NCBI GenBank assembly: GCA_022113835.1
Contig: JAILWY010000014.1
Span: 13,637,501-13,701,500 of the forward strand
Length of the DNA stretch: 64,000 bases
Direction: 5' to 3'
From: Atopsyche davidsoni
Taxonomy: Eukaryota; Arthropoda; Insecta; Trichoptera; Hydrobiosidae
The notes under the pieces are model-generated. The model was not told where the DNA came from. It saw only the letters and a program-made list of their open reading frames with translations, and made no database searches. Every line of letters begins with the position of its first letter. The first letter of the stretch is position 1. A program made the position numbers and the translations under genes. Shown in pieces: positions 29,238 through 37,370 of this stretch.

Positions 29238-29667
29238 TGTAATGTAGGTAGTATACGAGAAGGTCTAGCGCAGGAGAGAAAAGCTGGAGGGCTCGCCAAG
29301 CGAGCCCCTCCCAACCGCCGTGACCAAGACTCTTATTTATTTTTCTATTATGTGTAATATGCTGCCTCTTCCTCCATTACAGGAATGCAGCATATGACGA
29401 AGAAATGACTGCGGGGATCCTCCCCGCAGGAAAAGATGCTTTCTTCCAGTCCTTTTATTGTTTTTCTATGTATTTTTTTTTTAATTTGGAAGGCTGTATG
29501 ATGGAGAAAAAAAGAGACGCCCCCGTAGCCTAGAGAAATAAAATTGAGAACCTAGGTACGGGGGACAAAAAAAAAAAAGTATACGAGATACGGACAATGT
29601 ATGCTGCATGCCAGTCTTATAATAAATGGTATACAGAACAGACGTGTGTTTCACTCAAGACATTACA
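29238..29667 (+). mobile_element. Old Gypsy LTR interrupted by a retroposon
   Basis: Begins TGTAATGTAGGTAGTATACG and ends CATTACA. With the insert at 29261-29578 removed it aligns with the 107-bp LTRs. A purine run (GTGAGGG) precedes it, so it is a right LTR. Confidence 0.65.
29261..29578 (+). mobile_element. Hairpin-rich poly(A) retroposon (SINE-like)
   Basis: The 318-bp insert ends in a run of A and is flanked by the 10-bp direct repeat GTATACGAGA (29251-29260 and 29579-29588), the mark of target-primed retrotransposition. It has four inverted-repeat stems: GGGCTCGC/GCGAGCCC at 29289, ATATGCTGC/GCAGCATAT at 29357, CTGCGGGGA/TCCCCGCAG at 29409 and CCCCCGTA/TACGGGGG near 29520 and 29557. No tRNA, 5S or 7SL head is recognised. 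Confidence 0.65.
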
Positions 29668-29761
29668 ATAAACAATCTGACAATTTATTCATAAGTTATG
29701 GTAATTTTGAAGAGCTTTTATAAAAATGTAGAAGCAACCAGTGAATTTTTGGACCATCCGT
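29667..29761 (+). repeat. 95-bp direct repeat, copy 2
   Basis: Starts directly after the CATTACA end of the interrupted LTR and matches 27523-27617. Confidence 0.6.
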
Positions 29762-30005
29762 CACGTCAGTGTTGGCTCTCCCGAGCCCCTAAATGACTTA
29801 GCTTCATTGTTACTGACCTCTGTATGCTGTGATAAACAGCTAAGCTGTGTGGTAAGAACGCTGCTATATATAAGGCAAATCATAATGATATGAACATTAC
29901 AAATTACGAGATTCCCAATTCTTTGCTGAAATCTTTATCAGAATAATGGAAGACCGAGACCATATCACAATGGCATGAATGGGTGAGGGTTTTCATGCTC
30001 TAGTT

Positions 30006-30061
30006 AGACCTCTCATCCGAGGGCCTCGAGCTGAGGAGTGGTCGGTGGGACCCGGGGAGTT
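30006..30061 (+). repeat. 55-bp repeat also found at 33698-33752
   Basis: Shares GACCTCTCATCCGAGGG and GGTCGGTGGGACCCGGGGAG with the second copy, so both probably come from the same retroelement family. One copy lies before the R2-like block and one just after the young Gypsy insertion. Confidence 0.55.
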
Positions 30062-30149
30062 CTGACTGATGACAAGTACGGAAGAAAAGTTTTTTGAAAT
30101 TGTAGACTTTTAATATTTTGGACTAAGGACACAGTATGTGGGATTCACA

Positions 30150-31400
30150 TGTATCACGAAGTCGGTGTCTGCATTAGCTTTCGCCGATGATGTCATCTTA
30201 TTGGCCGAGACGATGGAAGGGCTGCAAGAGTCGCTGAACTCTTTTACTGACGGAAGTCATTAAAGTGGTTAAAGGCCGTCTCTTTAGCGACGGCCTCGAG
30301 CTGCCGAGCATTATGGTCGAGTTGGAGTCGTGGCGCTATTTAGGCATTGACTTTGTATGTATATATTGTACGAGTAACGTCAAAGAAGTTGAAGGCCCTC
30401 GACGTGCTCATTCGCGGAGCGGCCAGAGTTTGGCTGTATCTGCCTAAAGACGTTGCGTTGGGATACTTCCATGCAGCTGTTGGGGACGGAGGACTCGGTA
30501 TCTCGTGTCTCTCAGTGCAGGTTCCCATTCTGAAATTAAGAAGACTGCAGAGTTTTGAGATGTCGGGTCTCAAGTGTGCCGGGGAAGTCTGGAACCTAGA
30601 GGTGTTCACGAGACAAGTTTCCTGGTGCATGATACATGACTCTGCTGGGACGAAGGCGATGTTCGCATCCAGCCTCCACAACAGTGTCAATGGAAAAGAG
30701 CTGAAGGAGAGTAGAGCCATGAAGTGGTCCTCTCAATGGGTGCTGGCCTCTAGTAACGGCATCCCGTCAAAGGATTACCTACACTATCATAAGGTAAGGA
30801 TAAATGCGTTGCCGACTAGGGTTCGGACCTCGCGAGGACGGCCTAACAACCCGAAATCGTGCAGGGCCGAATGCGGTGCCCAGGCGGAGACTGGGGCCCA
30901 CGTCGTGCAACACTGTCCACGCTCCCATGGAGGAGACTGCTGCAACACAACGCGGTAGTCGACGTCCTGCATTCGAAATTGATGACGAACGGTTACTCTG
31001 TGCAGCCGAGAGAAAAGAAGTATAAGACCACCATTGGCAACATCAGGCCGGATATAGTGGCCCTCAAGGGCGGTAAGTGCCTAGTCCTTGATGCGCAGAT
31101 GGTATCTGCAACGCAGTCTTTGGACCTATCCAACGCCCGTAAGATCGCCAAGTATAAGAAGGAGGTGAATCTTCAGCACTTCCAGAGCTTATTCAAGCTG
31201 TCGGGTACAGATGACATTGAGGTAAAATCTCTCGAATGCACGATCTCTTGGCGTAGGGTCTGGTCTAGTCAGTCCGCAAAGGACCTGGAGGATTTCCTCG
31301 ACCGGGCCCCACATAAGGGCATAACAACACGGGTCACCTGGGGAAGCTGGCTGAATTTCAGTCAGTTTACCAAGATGACAACAAATTTTCATGGTTGACG
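30150..31400 (+). pseudogene. R2-like non-LTR retrotransposon: RT core to restriction-like endonuclease
   Basis: LAFADDVILLAETMEGLQ at about 30180 is the FADD block of reverse transcriptase. LIRGAARVWLYLPKDV, FHAAVGDGGLGI follow, then a Cys-Cys-His-Cys knuckle (CRAECGAQAETGAHVVQHC, about 30860-30917). The endonuclease motif RPDIVALKGGKCLVLDAQMV lies at about 31050-31110, in the RPD-x(n)-D pattern of R2-type elements. The frame ends in a stop at 31396-31398. A frameshift lies at about 30930-30955 and stops lie before 30350, so the copy is dead. Whether it once inserted in rDNA cannot be seen here, since no 28S sequence flanks it. Confidence 0.75.
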
Positions 31401-31508
31401 ACAGAGGATGGGCGGGGGGGGGCGTGAACCGGTGCATCCGCCCGGTGATTTCAGTGAGCTTTACTCACATTACAGACCTTCCTCAACTTTAGAAACTCGG
31501 ATGAATAG

Positions 31509-31615
31509 TGTAACGTAGGTAGCATTATGTTACGAGGACCTATGTTGCATTCCCATATTCTGCAGTCTTATAATAAACACAGTGCAAACTAGACGTGTTC
31601 TTTCACTACGTTACA
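31509..31615 (+). repeat. Left LTR of the young Gypsy element
   Basis: 107 bp, TG...CA ends. Identical to the right LTR. Confidence 0.9.
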
Positions 31616-31694
31616 ATGGCGACGAGATAAAAAAAAAGGCCCGATAGGAAGTGCATATTTTGATTGTTAGAATCGCCGAAAACTGATCGCCAGC

Positions 31695-33023
31695 ATGTCA
31701 TTGGGTAAACTAAGTGAATTCGAGGAAAGTAGGGGAATGTGGTCATCTTATGTGGACCGACTCGAGAGCTATTTTAGAGTGAACGGGGTCAAGGACGACA
31801 TGAAACTGCACACGCTGATTGCAGTCATGGGAGACGGGCCGTATGAAGTGTTGGTGGACTTAGCGAGCCCCGAAGAACCGTCTGCACTGACTTATGAAGC
31901 CGCGGTAAGGTTATTGCGAGAGCATTTCCAACCGACACCCTCTCTACTGGCCGAGAGGCACCGATTCCGGAAGTACGGACAGGCAAACGAGGAGAAGATC
32001 GCGGTCTTCGTTGTGGAATTGAAACGGCTCGCACGTAGTTGCGCATTTGGAAGCAATTTAAACGAGAATCTTCGTGACCAGTTTGTATGCGGAGTGAGAA
32101 GTGAAGTCATAAGACAGCGGTTATTCGCAGAGGACGGCGTCGCATTAACTTTTGCATCGGCGGTAAAAATTGCGACTTCCTTGGAGGCGGCAGAACGGGA
32201 CGCGGCCGCGGTGGAGGCCAGGTCGGGCATCGGGAGCAGCGGCGCGGGAACCAGCGACGCAGCAGCGGTGCACGCCATGCGGCCAGGCCGCGAGCCCGCG
32301 AGGGCCCGCCCCGGCTCCGGCTCCGGGCGCGGCTCCGGGCGCGGCTCCGGGCGCGGCTACGGGCGCGGCTACGGGCGCGGGACTCAGGAGAGGCGACCTT
32401 CGACCGGCCGACCGTGCACCGGCTGCAGTTCGGTGTATCACGACTACTCCATTTGTCAGTATCGGGAATACGTGTGCCACGGGTGCAAGAGCGCGGGGCA
32501 TCTGCAGAGAGTGTGCCGCGGGCGGGAGGCGGCAGTTCGTCCCGAAAGGGGACGCGCACGGCTACACTACGGCGACACGGCAAAGAGGGAGAACTCGGAC
32601 CAGAGCGGGGATGACACGGAAGAATTCCATCATCTTTGTTTGAACGATTATCAGCCGGTGAGTTTGTCAGTAAAAGTTGATAAAAAATTCATACAGATGG
32701 AGGTAGATACCGGTACGGCGGTATCGTGCATAAATAGTGAAACTTATCGTAACTTTTTAAGTAATAATCCGCTCGAACCGAGCGATCTAGTGTTAAAATG
32801 TTACAACGGGAAAAAAATTAAACCGGTAGGAGTGATCAAGCCGATGGTCAGCTACGGAGGAAGGACCGAGCGTTTGGACCTGTTCGTTATAGACGGGGGT
32901 ACGACAGCGCTGTTAGGTAGGCAGTGGCTGACGGAACTAAAAATTTGTATACCCAAGTTTACCAACTGCCACAGCGTGTCACAGAATCCGACAAAGATAT
33001 CGGATGAAATAAAATATTTGTGA
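31695..33023 (+). CDS. Gypsy Gag-protease polyprotein (pol-less)
   Basis: The frame has 442 codons from ATG at 31695, about 80 bp after the left LTR. Residues 1-190 are a retrotransposon gag capsid-like region with Trp/Leu-rich helices (SRGMWSSYVDRLESYF near the start). An Arg/Gly/Ser-rich stretch encoded by 12-18-bp repeats (about 32308-32385) follows. Two zinc knuckles, CTGCSSVYHDYSIC (about residue 240) and CHGCKSAGHLQRVC (about 260), bind RNA. A retroviral-type aspartic protease has the active-site VDTGTAVSC (about 336) and LLGRQWL near its end (about 405). The frame stops at TGA 33021-33023, exactly where the linker to the RT would follow. The frame is intact, which suggests either recency or retained function of Gag in trans packaging. 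Codon use is GC-rich compared with the host genes. Confidence 0.85.
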   Translation: MSLGKLSEFEESRGMWSSYVDRLESYFRVNGVKDDMKLHTLIAVMGDGPYEVLVDLASPEEPSALTYEAAVRLLREHFQPTPSLLAERHRFRKYGQANEEKIAVFVVELKRLARSCAFGSNLNENLRDQFVCGVRSEVIRQRLFAEDGVALTFASAVKIATSLEAAERDAAAVEARSGIGSSGAGTSDAAAVHAMRPGREPARARPGSGSGRGSGRGSGRGYGRGYGRGTQERRPSTGRPCTGCSSVYHDYSICQYREYVCHGCKSAGHLQRVCRGREAAVRPERGRARLHYGDTAKRENSDQSGDDTEEFHHLCLNDYQPVSLSVKVDKKFIQMEVDTGTAVSCINSETYRNFLSNNPLEPSDLVLKCYNGKKIKPVGVIKPMVSYGGRTERLDLFVIDGGTTALLGRQWLTELKICIPKFTNCHSVSQNPTKISDEIKYL

Positions 33024-33397
33024 AATGGGTCCCAGGTAGGGTCATGGAGGAAGTAGGGGGGAGCAATTACAAAGTAGCCGGCAAAGGCGGGGAAATAGTT
33101 CACAGGCATATCGATCAAGTGCGTAGGCGGTCGAGTACGAGATTGTCGCTTGCGACTTCCGGAGCCGGGGCGAATTCTCAGAACGGCCTCTCGGAGTCAC
33201 CGATGGGATCGGTGGAGGAGGGGCAGTCGGGGCTGCCGGCGGGCGAGGGAGGGTCGCCGTTAGGCTCGGCGGACCAGCCGGGGCGGGAAAGTGCCGTTCC
33301 GGCTTCACCGGACGGGCAGCTCGAGTTGCCCCGATCTGCTACCCCCCGAGCTCGCCCGTTTCGGAAATGTAGATTAGACAAGGAAAAAAATAAATAA
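33023..33397 (+). pseudogene. Gypsy integrase C-terminal tail
   Basis: Starting at the deletion point the next frame reads KWVPGRVMEEVGGSNYKV and then VHRHIDQVRRR, the GPY/F-like C-terminal end of a Gypsy integrase with the usual HRHxDQ ending. It continues into a Ser/Pro/Gly-rich tail and stops at 33397. No start or core domain is present. Confidence 0.75.
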
Positions 33398-33509
33398 ATA
33401 ATTGATGTGGTAATTGTGTAAAAAAAAAAAAAAATTAAAAAGTAAAATGTGTAGAACACTGTATAATGTTGAAATTTTGTAAAAAATTGTTTTGAAATAA
33501 GTATGGGGG

Positions 33510-33616
33510 TGTAACGTAGGTAGCATTATGTTACGAGGACCTATGTTGCATTCCCATATTCTGCAGTCTTATAATAAACACAGTGCAAACTAGACGTGTT
33601 CTTTCACTACGTTACA
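33510..33616 (+). repeat. Right LTR of the young Gypsy element
   Basis: 107 bp, identical to the left LTR. The target duplication AATAG follows. Confidence 0.9.
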
Positions 33617-33697
33617 AATAGATTAAGTGGGTTTCGTTGTGGTTTGGCGGTCGGGTCTGGTTAATCCTAGCGACAAAAATTAGCATGACCGAGCGGA

Positions 33698-33752
33698 GAC
33701 CTCTCATCCGAGGGTCTCGAGCAGAGGAACGGTCGGTGGGACCCGGGGAGTT
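33698..33752 (+). repeat. 55-bp repeat, copy 2
   Basis: Near match to 30006-30061. Confidence 0.55.
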
Positions 33753-33860
33753 CCGCTATGATGATAACCCAGATCGAAAATTTTTAATTTTGGATATAAA
33801 AAATTATTTAAAAATTTTTGGATTTAGGTGACTCTCTGATGGTAGTATCATGACATTTTT

Positions 33861-34140
33861 TAGAACTTTGAATGGTCACTGTGACCTGGAAAAATCATCA
33901 TTCCGGGCTTCCCGACCCACCCAGGGTTACGGCCGCCCTACCGGATTACTGTAAACAGTACGGGAAGCGCCTGAATCAACACATTAGCATGAAAATTATT
34001 TTAGAACTTTGAAAGGTCACTATGACCTGGAAAATCATCGCACCGAGCTTCCCGACCCCCCCAGGGCCGCGGCCGCTTTACCGAATTAATGTAAACATTA
34101 CGGGAAGTGCCTGAAGCAACGAACTAGCACTACAGAGACA
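33861..34140 (+). repeat. Tandem duplication of a ~141-bp unit
   Basis: Two units start TAGAACTTTGAA at 33861 and 34002. They share TCACTRTGACCTGGAAAA, CTTCCCGACC and TACGGGAAG blocks with moderate divergence. Confidence 0.7.
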
Positions 34141-34242
34141 TGGTGACATTTATACTACTGTTGAAACTAGTTATGCAAAGTAATTCTAATAAACTCAAAG
34201 TGAAGACAAAAATACAAAGTTACTGTTTATCATTATAATAAT

Positions 34243-34279
34243 GGATCTTCACCATTCAAATACCTTGTCCCTCAACAAC
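34243..34279 (+). repeat. Short dispersed repeat shared with 51258-51294
   Basis: GGATCTTCACCA(T/A)(T/A)CAAAT(A/G)CCTTGTCCCTCAACAA occurs at both places. At each, a copy of GTTGAAACTAGT lies upstream. Confidence 0.6.
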
Positions 34280-34396
34280 ATTTATACTACTGAATGAAAA
34301 ATAATGGAATTACCCTTGGGATTCAACTAGTATTAAAATAAATGAGATTGGTTTGGTGGTACAAATTGTGAGAGAAAATACCTATCTAATTGGTGT

Positions 34397-36688
34397 TTAG
34401 TCTGGTACTCGGTTCTGATTCTCTGTTCGAAGAGTGATAGTTAAAGATACTGACTTCTGAAACATATCCACAAGGTTTTGTCTAGCTGAGTCTGTGACCT
34501 GCTTGAGTTTCCCACCGGCAGCTCCCGCGATGAGCGTTTCCAGTCGCCTTGACGGACAGGTCACCGCCACTAGAGCGATAACCTTTTCCTCGTTCTCTTC
34601 GAATAACTCCATCTCGATGATGAGCTTGTATGGGATCTCTTGGGAGAAGAAATCAAGGAAGGTGGCCCGCACTGTCTCCATGATGAGCGTCTCCGGCTTG
34701 CGGTCTGACCAGAGGTACTCAGGATAAGGCCACTTTCTTGGTTTTGCATTGTGTAATATGTAATCCTGGAAGGGAAGGCAAAAATGATCACCACTTTCTT
34801 TATTTTCATGTTTAATATCACAATAGATAAAACCATATTTTAAATATTGGGAATCAGGTCTGTATGTGGTGATTGCGTTAACGTTTTTTGTAGATTCTTA
34901 TTATAAACTGGTCAAAATATGTATGGTTGCAGTAGCTGCAAATGCGGATGGTCAATGGTGGTTTCGCCAAAGATAGAAGTCGATATAGGCTGGCGAAATA
35001 TTTTGCGTATTCGTAATATATTCAATATAAACTACACTAGATGGAAATAAAAGTGGTTACTGCTTCGATGCCGCAAGGTCTCTCTGGAGAGAGACGCGGT
35101 GTGTCTGTTTATATAATATCCCGACGCATCCGTGGATAACGTAAACAGAAAGAATCTCACGTCTCTGGGGTGTCCCATTACAAAGAAGATTCACAAGAAA
35201 TGCTATCGCGGTTCCATTGACCACTTATCGTGGATCGAATGGCATATTCCAATGGACTGTATGACACGTGTTCCGATGTAGGTAACAATCCCTACAGTGG
35301 CGTATGATGACAGGGAATTGGGTGATTTTTTGGTTTCAATATTATAATCACTCCTCGATTGGTAATTAATCATTAACATTACATGGTATTAATCCCAACC
35401 GCTTTGTAAAATCATATAAGTTATTTGTAACAATAATCTTTTAATCTTTACCTACTTTTACTTTACTTTTTAACCTAAATTGATATCATGAAGACTGACA
35501 GGCTGCTATTTCAGCAATAATATTGCTGCTATTCAGAAGAAAATTTAGTGATAATGTTTGCTCTGGTGAGTTTCAGAGAACAGTAAATTATAATAAATAA
35601 ATGAGATATACCTTAATTCTGCCTACTCCGTCTCCATCCAAAGCAGATATCATGAAGACATCAGAGAAGCCATCGTATCCTCGCTCCATGAGGGGTTGTT
35701 TTCGTCTTTTAAAATTCTCATCATCGTTTATAGGCAATCCAGCCACTTGTCCTTTAGTCACTATTTTAATCACATCCAATAATTTTCTTTTCGATTTTAG
35801 AAGGTCAACCTGCAATGCAACAAATACGGATATAAGAAGGAATCAAGGATTGTACGCAGAAGGCAGACACTAATTACCTTACTATCAAAAAAATAATAGT
35901 ATGTAAAAAAAATAATACCTTATTTACTATGAGAAAACTTGGAATGCTATCATTTTGTTTTAAGATATCTATTAACATTGGGTCTAGTGAATCTCTCTTC
36001 CATTTGTTCCCAACATCATGGATCACACCAACAATATCTGCTTTCTTGAGACTTTGATGGGGATCAACTACCATGGATTTTTTCAAATTGAATCTGAAAA
36101 TTGTGGAAATATTAAAAAAAAAATCCATTATAAAATTTATAAATACATTATATATAGACCAAAAATGGCTACGTGGTGAATATTTAGCTCCATCGTGTAA
36201 AGCATAATTAAAATATGGCACTTACTTCTTTTGTTCGCTTTGTGTAACAATTCCTGGCGTGTCCAAGAACACAATCTGTGTCCTGCCAGTAACAGAAATC
36301 GCCCGAGCTACAGTTTCGGTTGTATGTACTTTATTAGAAGCTGCACATACCTGCAAGAATAATTACAGATGCTCAAGTATTAAATAAATAGACTTCCTTG
36401 CATTATTAGTGTAGGTAGGAAATAAATCTTGGTTCACTATACAAAAATTACACTTACCCGCCGATCGACTAAAGAATTGATGAGTGTGCTCTTTCCGGCA
36501 TTCGGAACTCCTATTATGGAGACATTTATTGACTTTTCAAGCTTCTCGGATTGACTGTCTACTGATAGCAATGTTGAAAAATATGCACTTCCTAGCTGAG
36601 AAAGTCTGTTGGAACAACACGTGGGACAATACGACAACAAGGCAATTGCGTAAGATTTGTTGATCAAAGATACCGTTGATTTAAACAT
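34397..36688 (-). CDS. ERAL1: GTPase Era-like, mitochondrial (12S rRNA chaperone)
   Basis: ERAL1 binds the 3' end of mitochondrial 12S rRNA and helps assemble the small mitoribosomal subunit. Exons in gene order are 36688-36458, 36350-36226, 36093-35919, 35809-35612 and 34765-34397, giving 365 residues with all phases matching. The G1 P-loop GVPNAGKST is at 60-68, the switch region KVHTTETVARA follows, G3 DTPG is at 107-110 and G4 NKVD at 176-179. The C-terminal 120 residues (PEYLWSDRKPETLIMETVRA, IPYKLIIEMELFEE) match the Era KH RNA-binding domain, although the usual GxxG-type loop is hard to place. The basic, Ser-rich first 50 residues fit a mitochondrial presequence. The 846-bp intron 4 holds no recognised feature. 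The start is the first ATG of the frame and no better one lies upstream. Confidence 0.88.
34766..35611. other. ERAL1 intron 4, unassigned GC-richer patch
   Basis: Includes about 34920-35330, which is richer in GC than the rest of the intron and looks like a decayed mobile element. No ends, repeats or coding motifs could be identified. Confidence 0.3.
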
Positions 36689-36846
36689 GATTTTAACAAT
36701 GTCTACCTATAGAGGGAATTTACTGGTACTTCATTACAATAAAGACATTTCAAAGAAATGATTATTGCGGGCTCTTCATGCAACGATACTAGACGAAGTA
36801 TCGCACAGCACAAACTGTCACGAACAAGTTCCGTCAAGTGCCCGCT

Positions 36847-36896
36847 GTTCGGCTCTGTTCGGCTCCGTTCGGTTCCGTTCGGATCCGTTCGGCTCG
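36847..36896 (+). repeat. 10-bp tandem repeat, five units, in the ERAL1 promoter region
   Basis: Five consecutive units of the form GTTCGG(C/T/A)TC(T/C/G) lie 160-210 bp upstream of the ERAL1 start codon. Confidence 0.85.
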
Positions 36897-36909
36897 AGTT
36901 CAGTTCGTG

Positions 36910-36921
36910 GTCAGTGTTGCC
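36910..36921 (-). promoter_or_regulatory. GGCAACACTGAC motif upstream of ERAL1
   Basis: On the ERAL1 strand, about 222 bp before the start codon. Identical to the motif in front of URB2. Confidence 0.35.
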
Positions 36922-37370
36922 AGATCAAAAAATATAGTAATGAAGGTACTCTTACCCTAACAAATAAAATGTCTGACAGTATACATCAAATTATAAATTC
37001 ATTGCGGATTTCCCCATCAGAATATAATTTATTACATTGATAAATAATTATTAATAAGACCATCAGATAATATTAAAAACTATGTGAATATTGTAAAAGC
37101 GCTTTTGTAGTAAAATCTATTATAGGCTTCCAGATAGATCATTTTTATTTGTACACATAAATGTGACCAATCTGATGAGTGTTTTTTAATATTATCATTA
37201 TTTATTATTAAAGAACAACTGTGAATTTAATTAGATGCATTTCTATTTACATTACTACGCCCAAGAGAATTCACACACCATACCTATTTTGAAGCAAGGA
37301 ATTTAATTTTTACTAGGATATTTAAGTGTCAAAATGAAAGAAATAATCGATTTATAAACAATATTTATTT

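Larger units (their letters stand above)
31509..33616 (+). mobile_element. Young Gypsy (Ty3-type) element with internal pol deletion
   Basis: The LTRs at 31509-31615 and 33510-33616 are 107 bp each and, read base by base, identical. They start TGTAACG and end CGTTACA. The element is flanked by the 5-bp duplication AATAG (31504-31508 and 33617-33621). A TGGCGACGAG primer-binding-like start follows the left LTR, and a short GGGGG purine tract precedes the right one. Inside are a gag-protease frame and an integrase tail, while RT, RNase H and the integrase core are missing. Identical LTRs mean a recent insertion, so the enzymes must have come from another copy. Confidence 0.9.
36689..37370. other. 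ERAL1 promoter region and spacer
   Basis: The first ~250 bp upstream of ERAL1 are GC-richer with a 10-bp tandem repeat and a GGCAACACTGAC motif. The rest is AT-rich spacer with no exon. Confidence 0.45.

Noticed and set aside
32107..32643. Several alternative frames in the Gag Arg/Gly region
   Set aside because: They are shadows of GC-rich repetitive codons. Only the 31695 frame carries the knuckles and protease.
36765..37040. 91-codon plus-strand frame next to ERAL1
   Set aside because: Much of it is translation of the 10-bp tandem repeat and promoter sequence.
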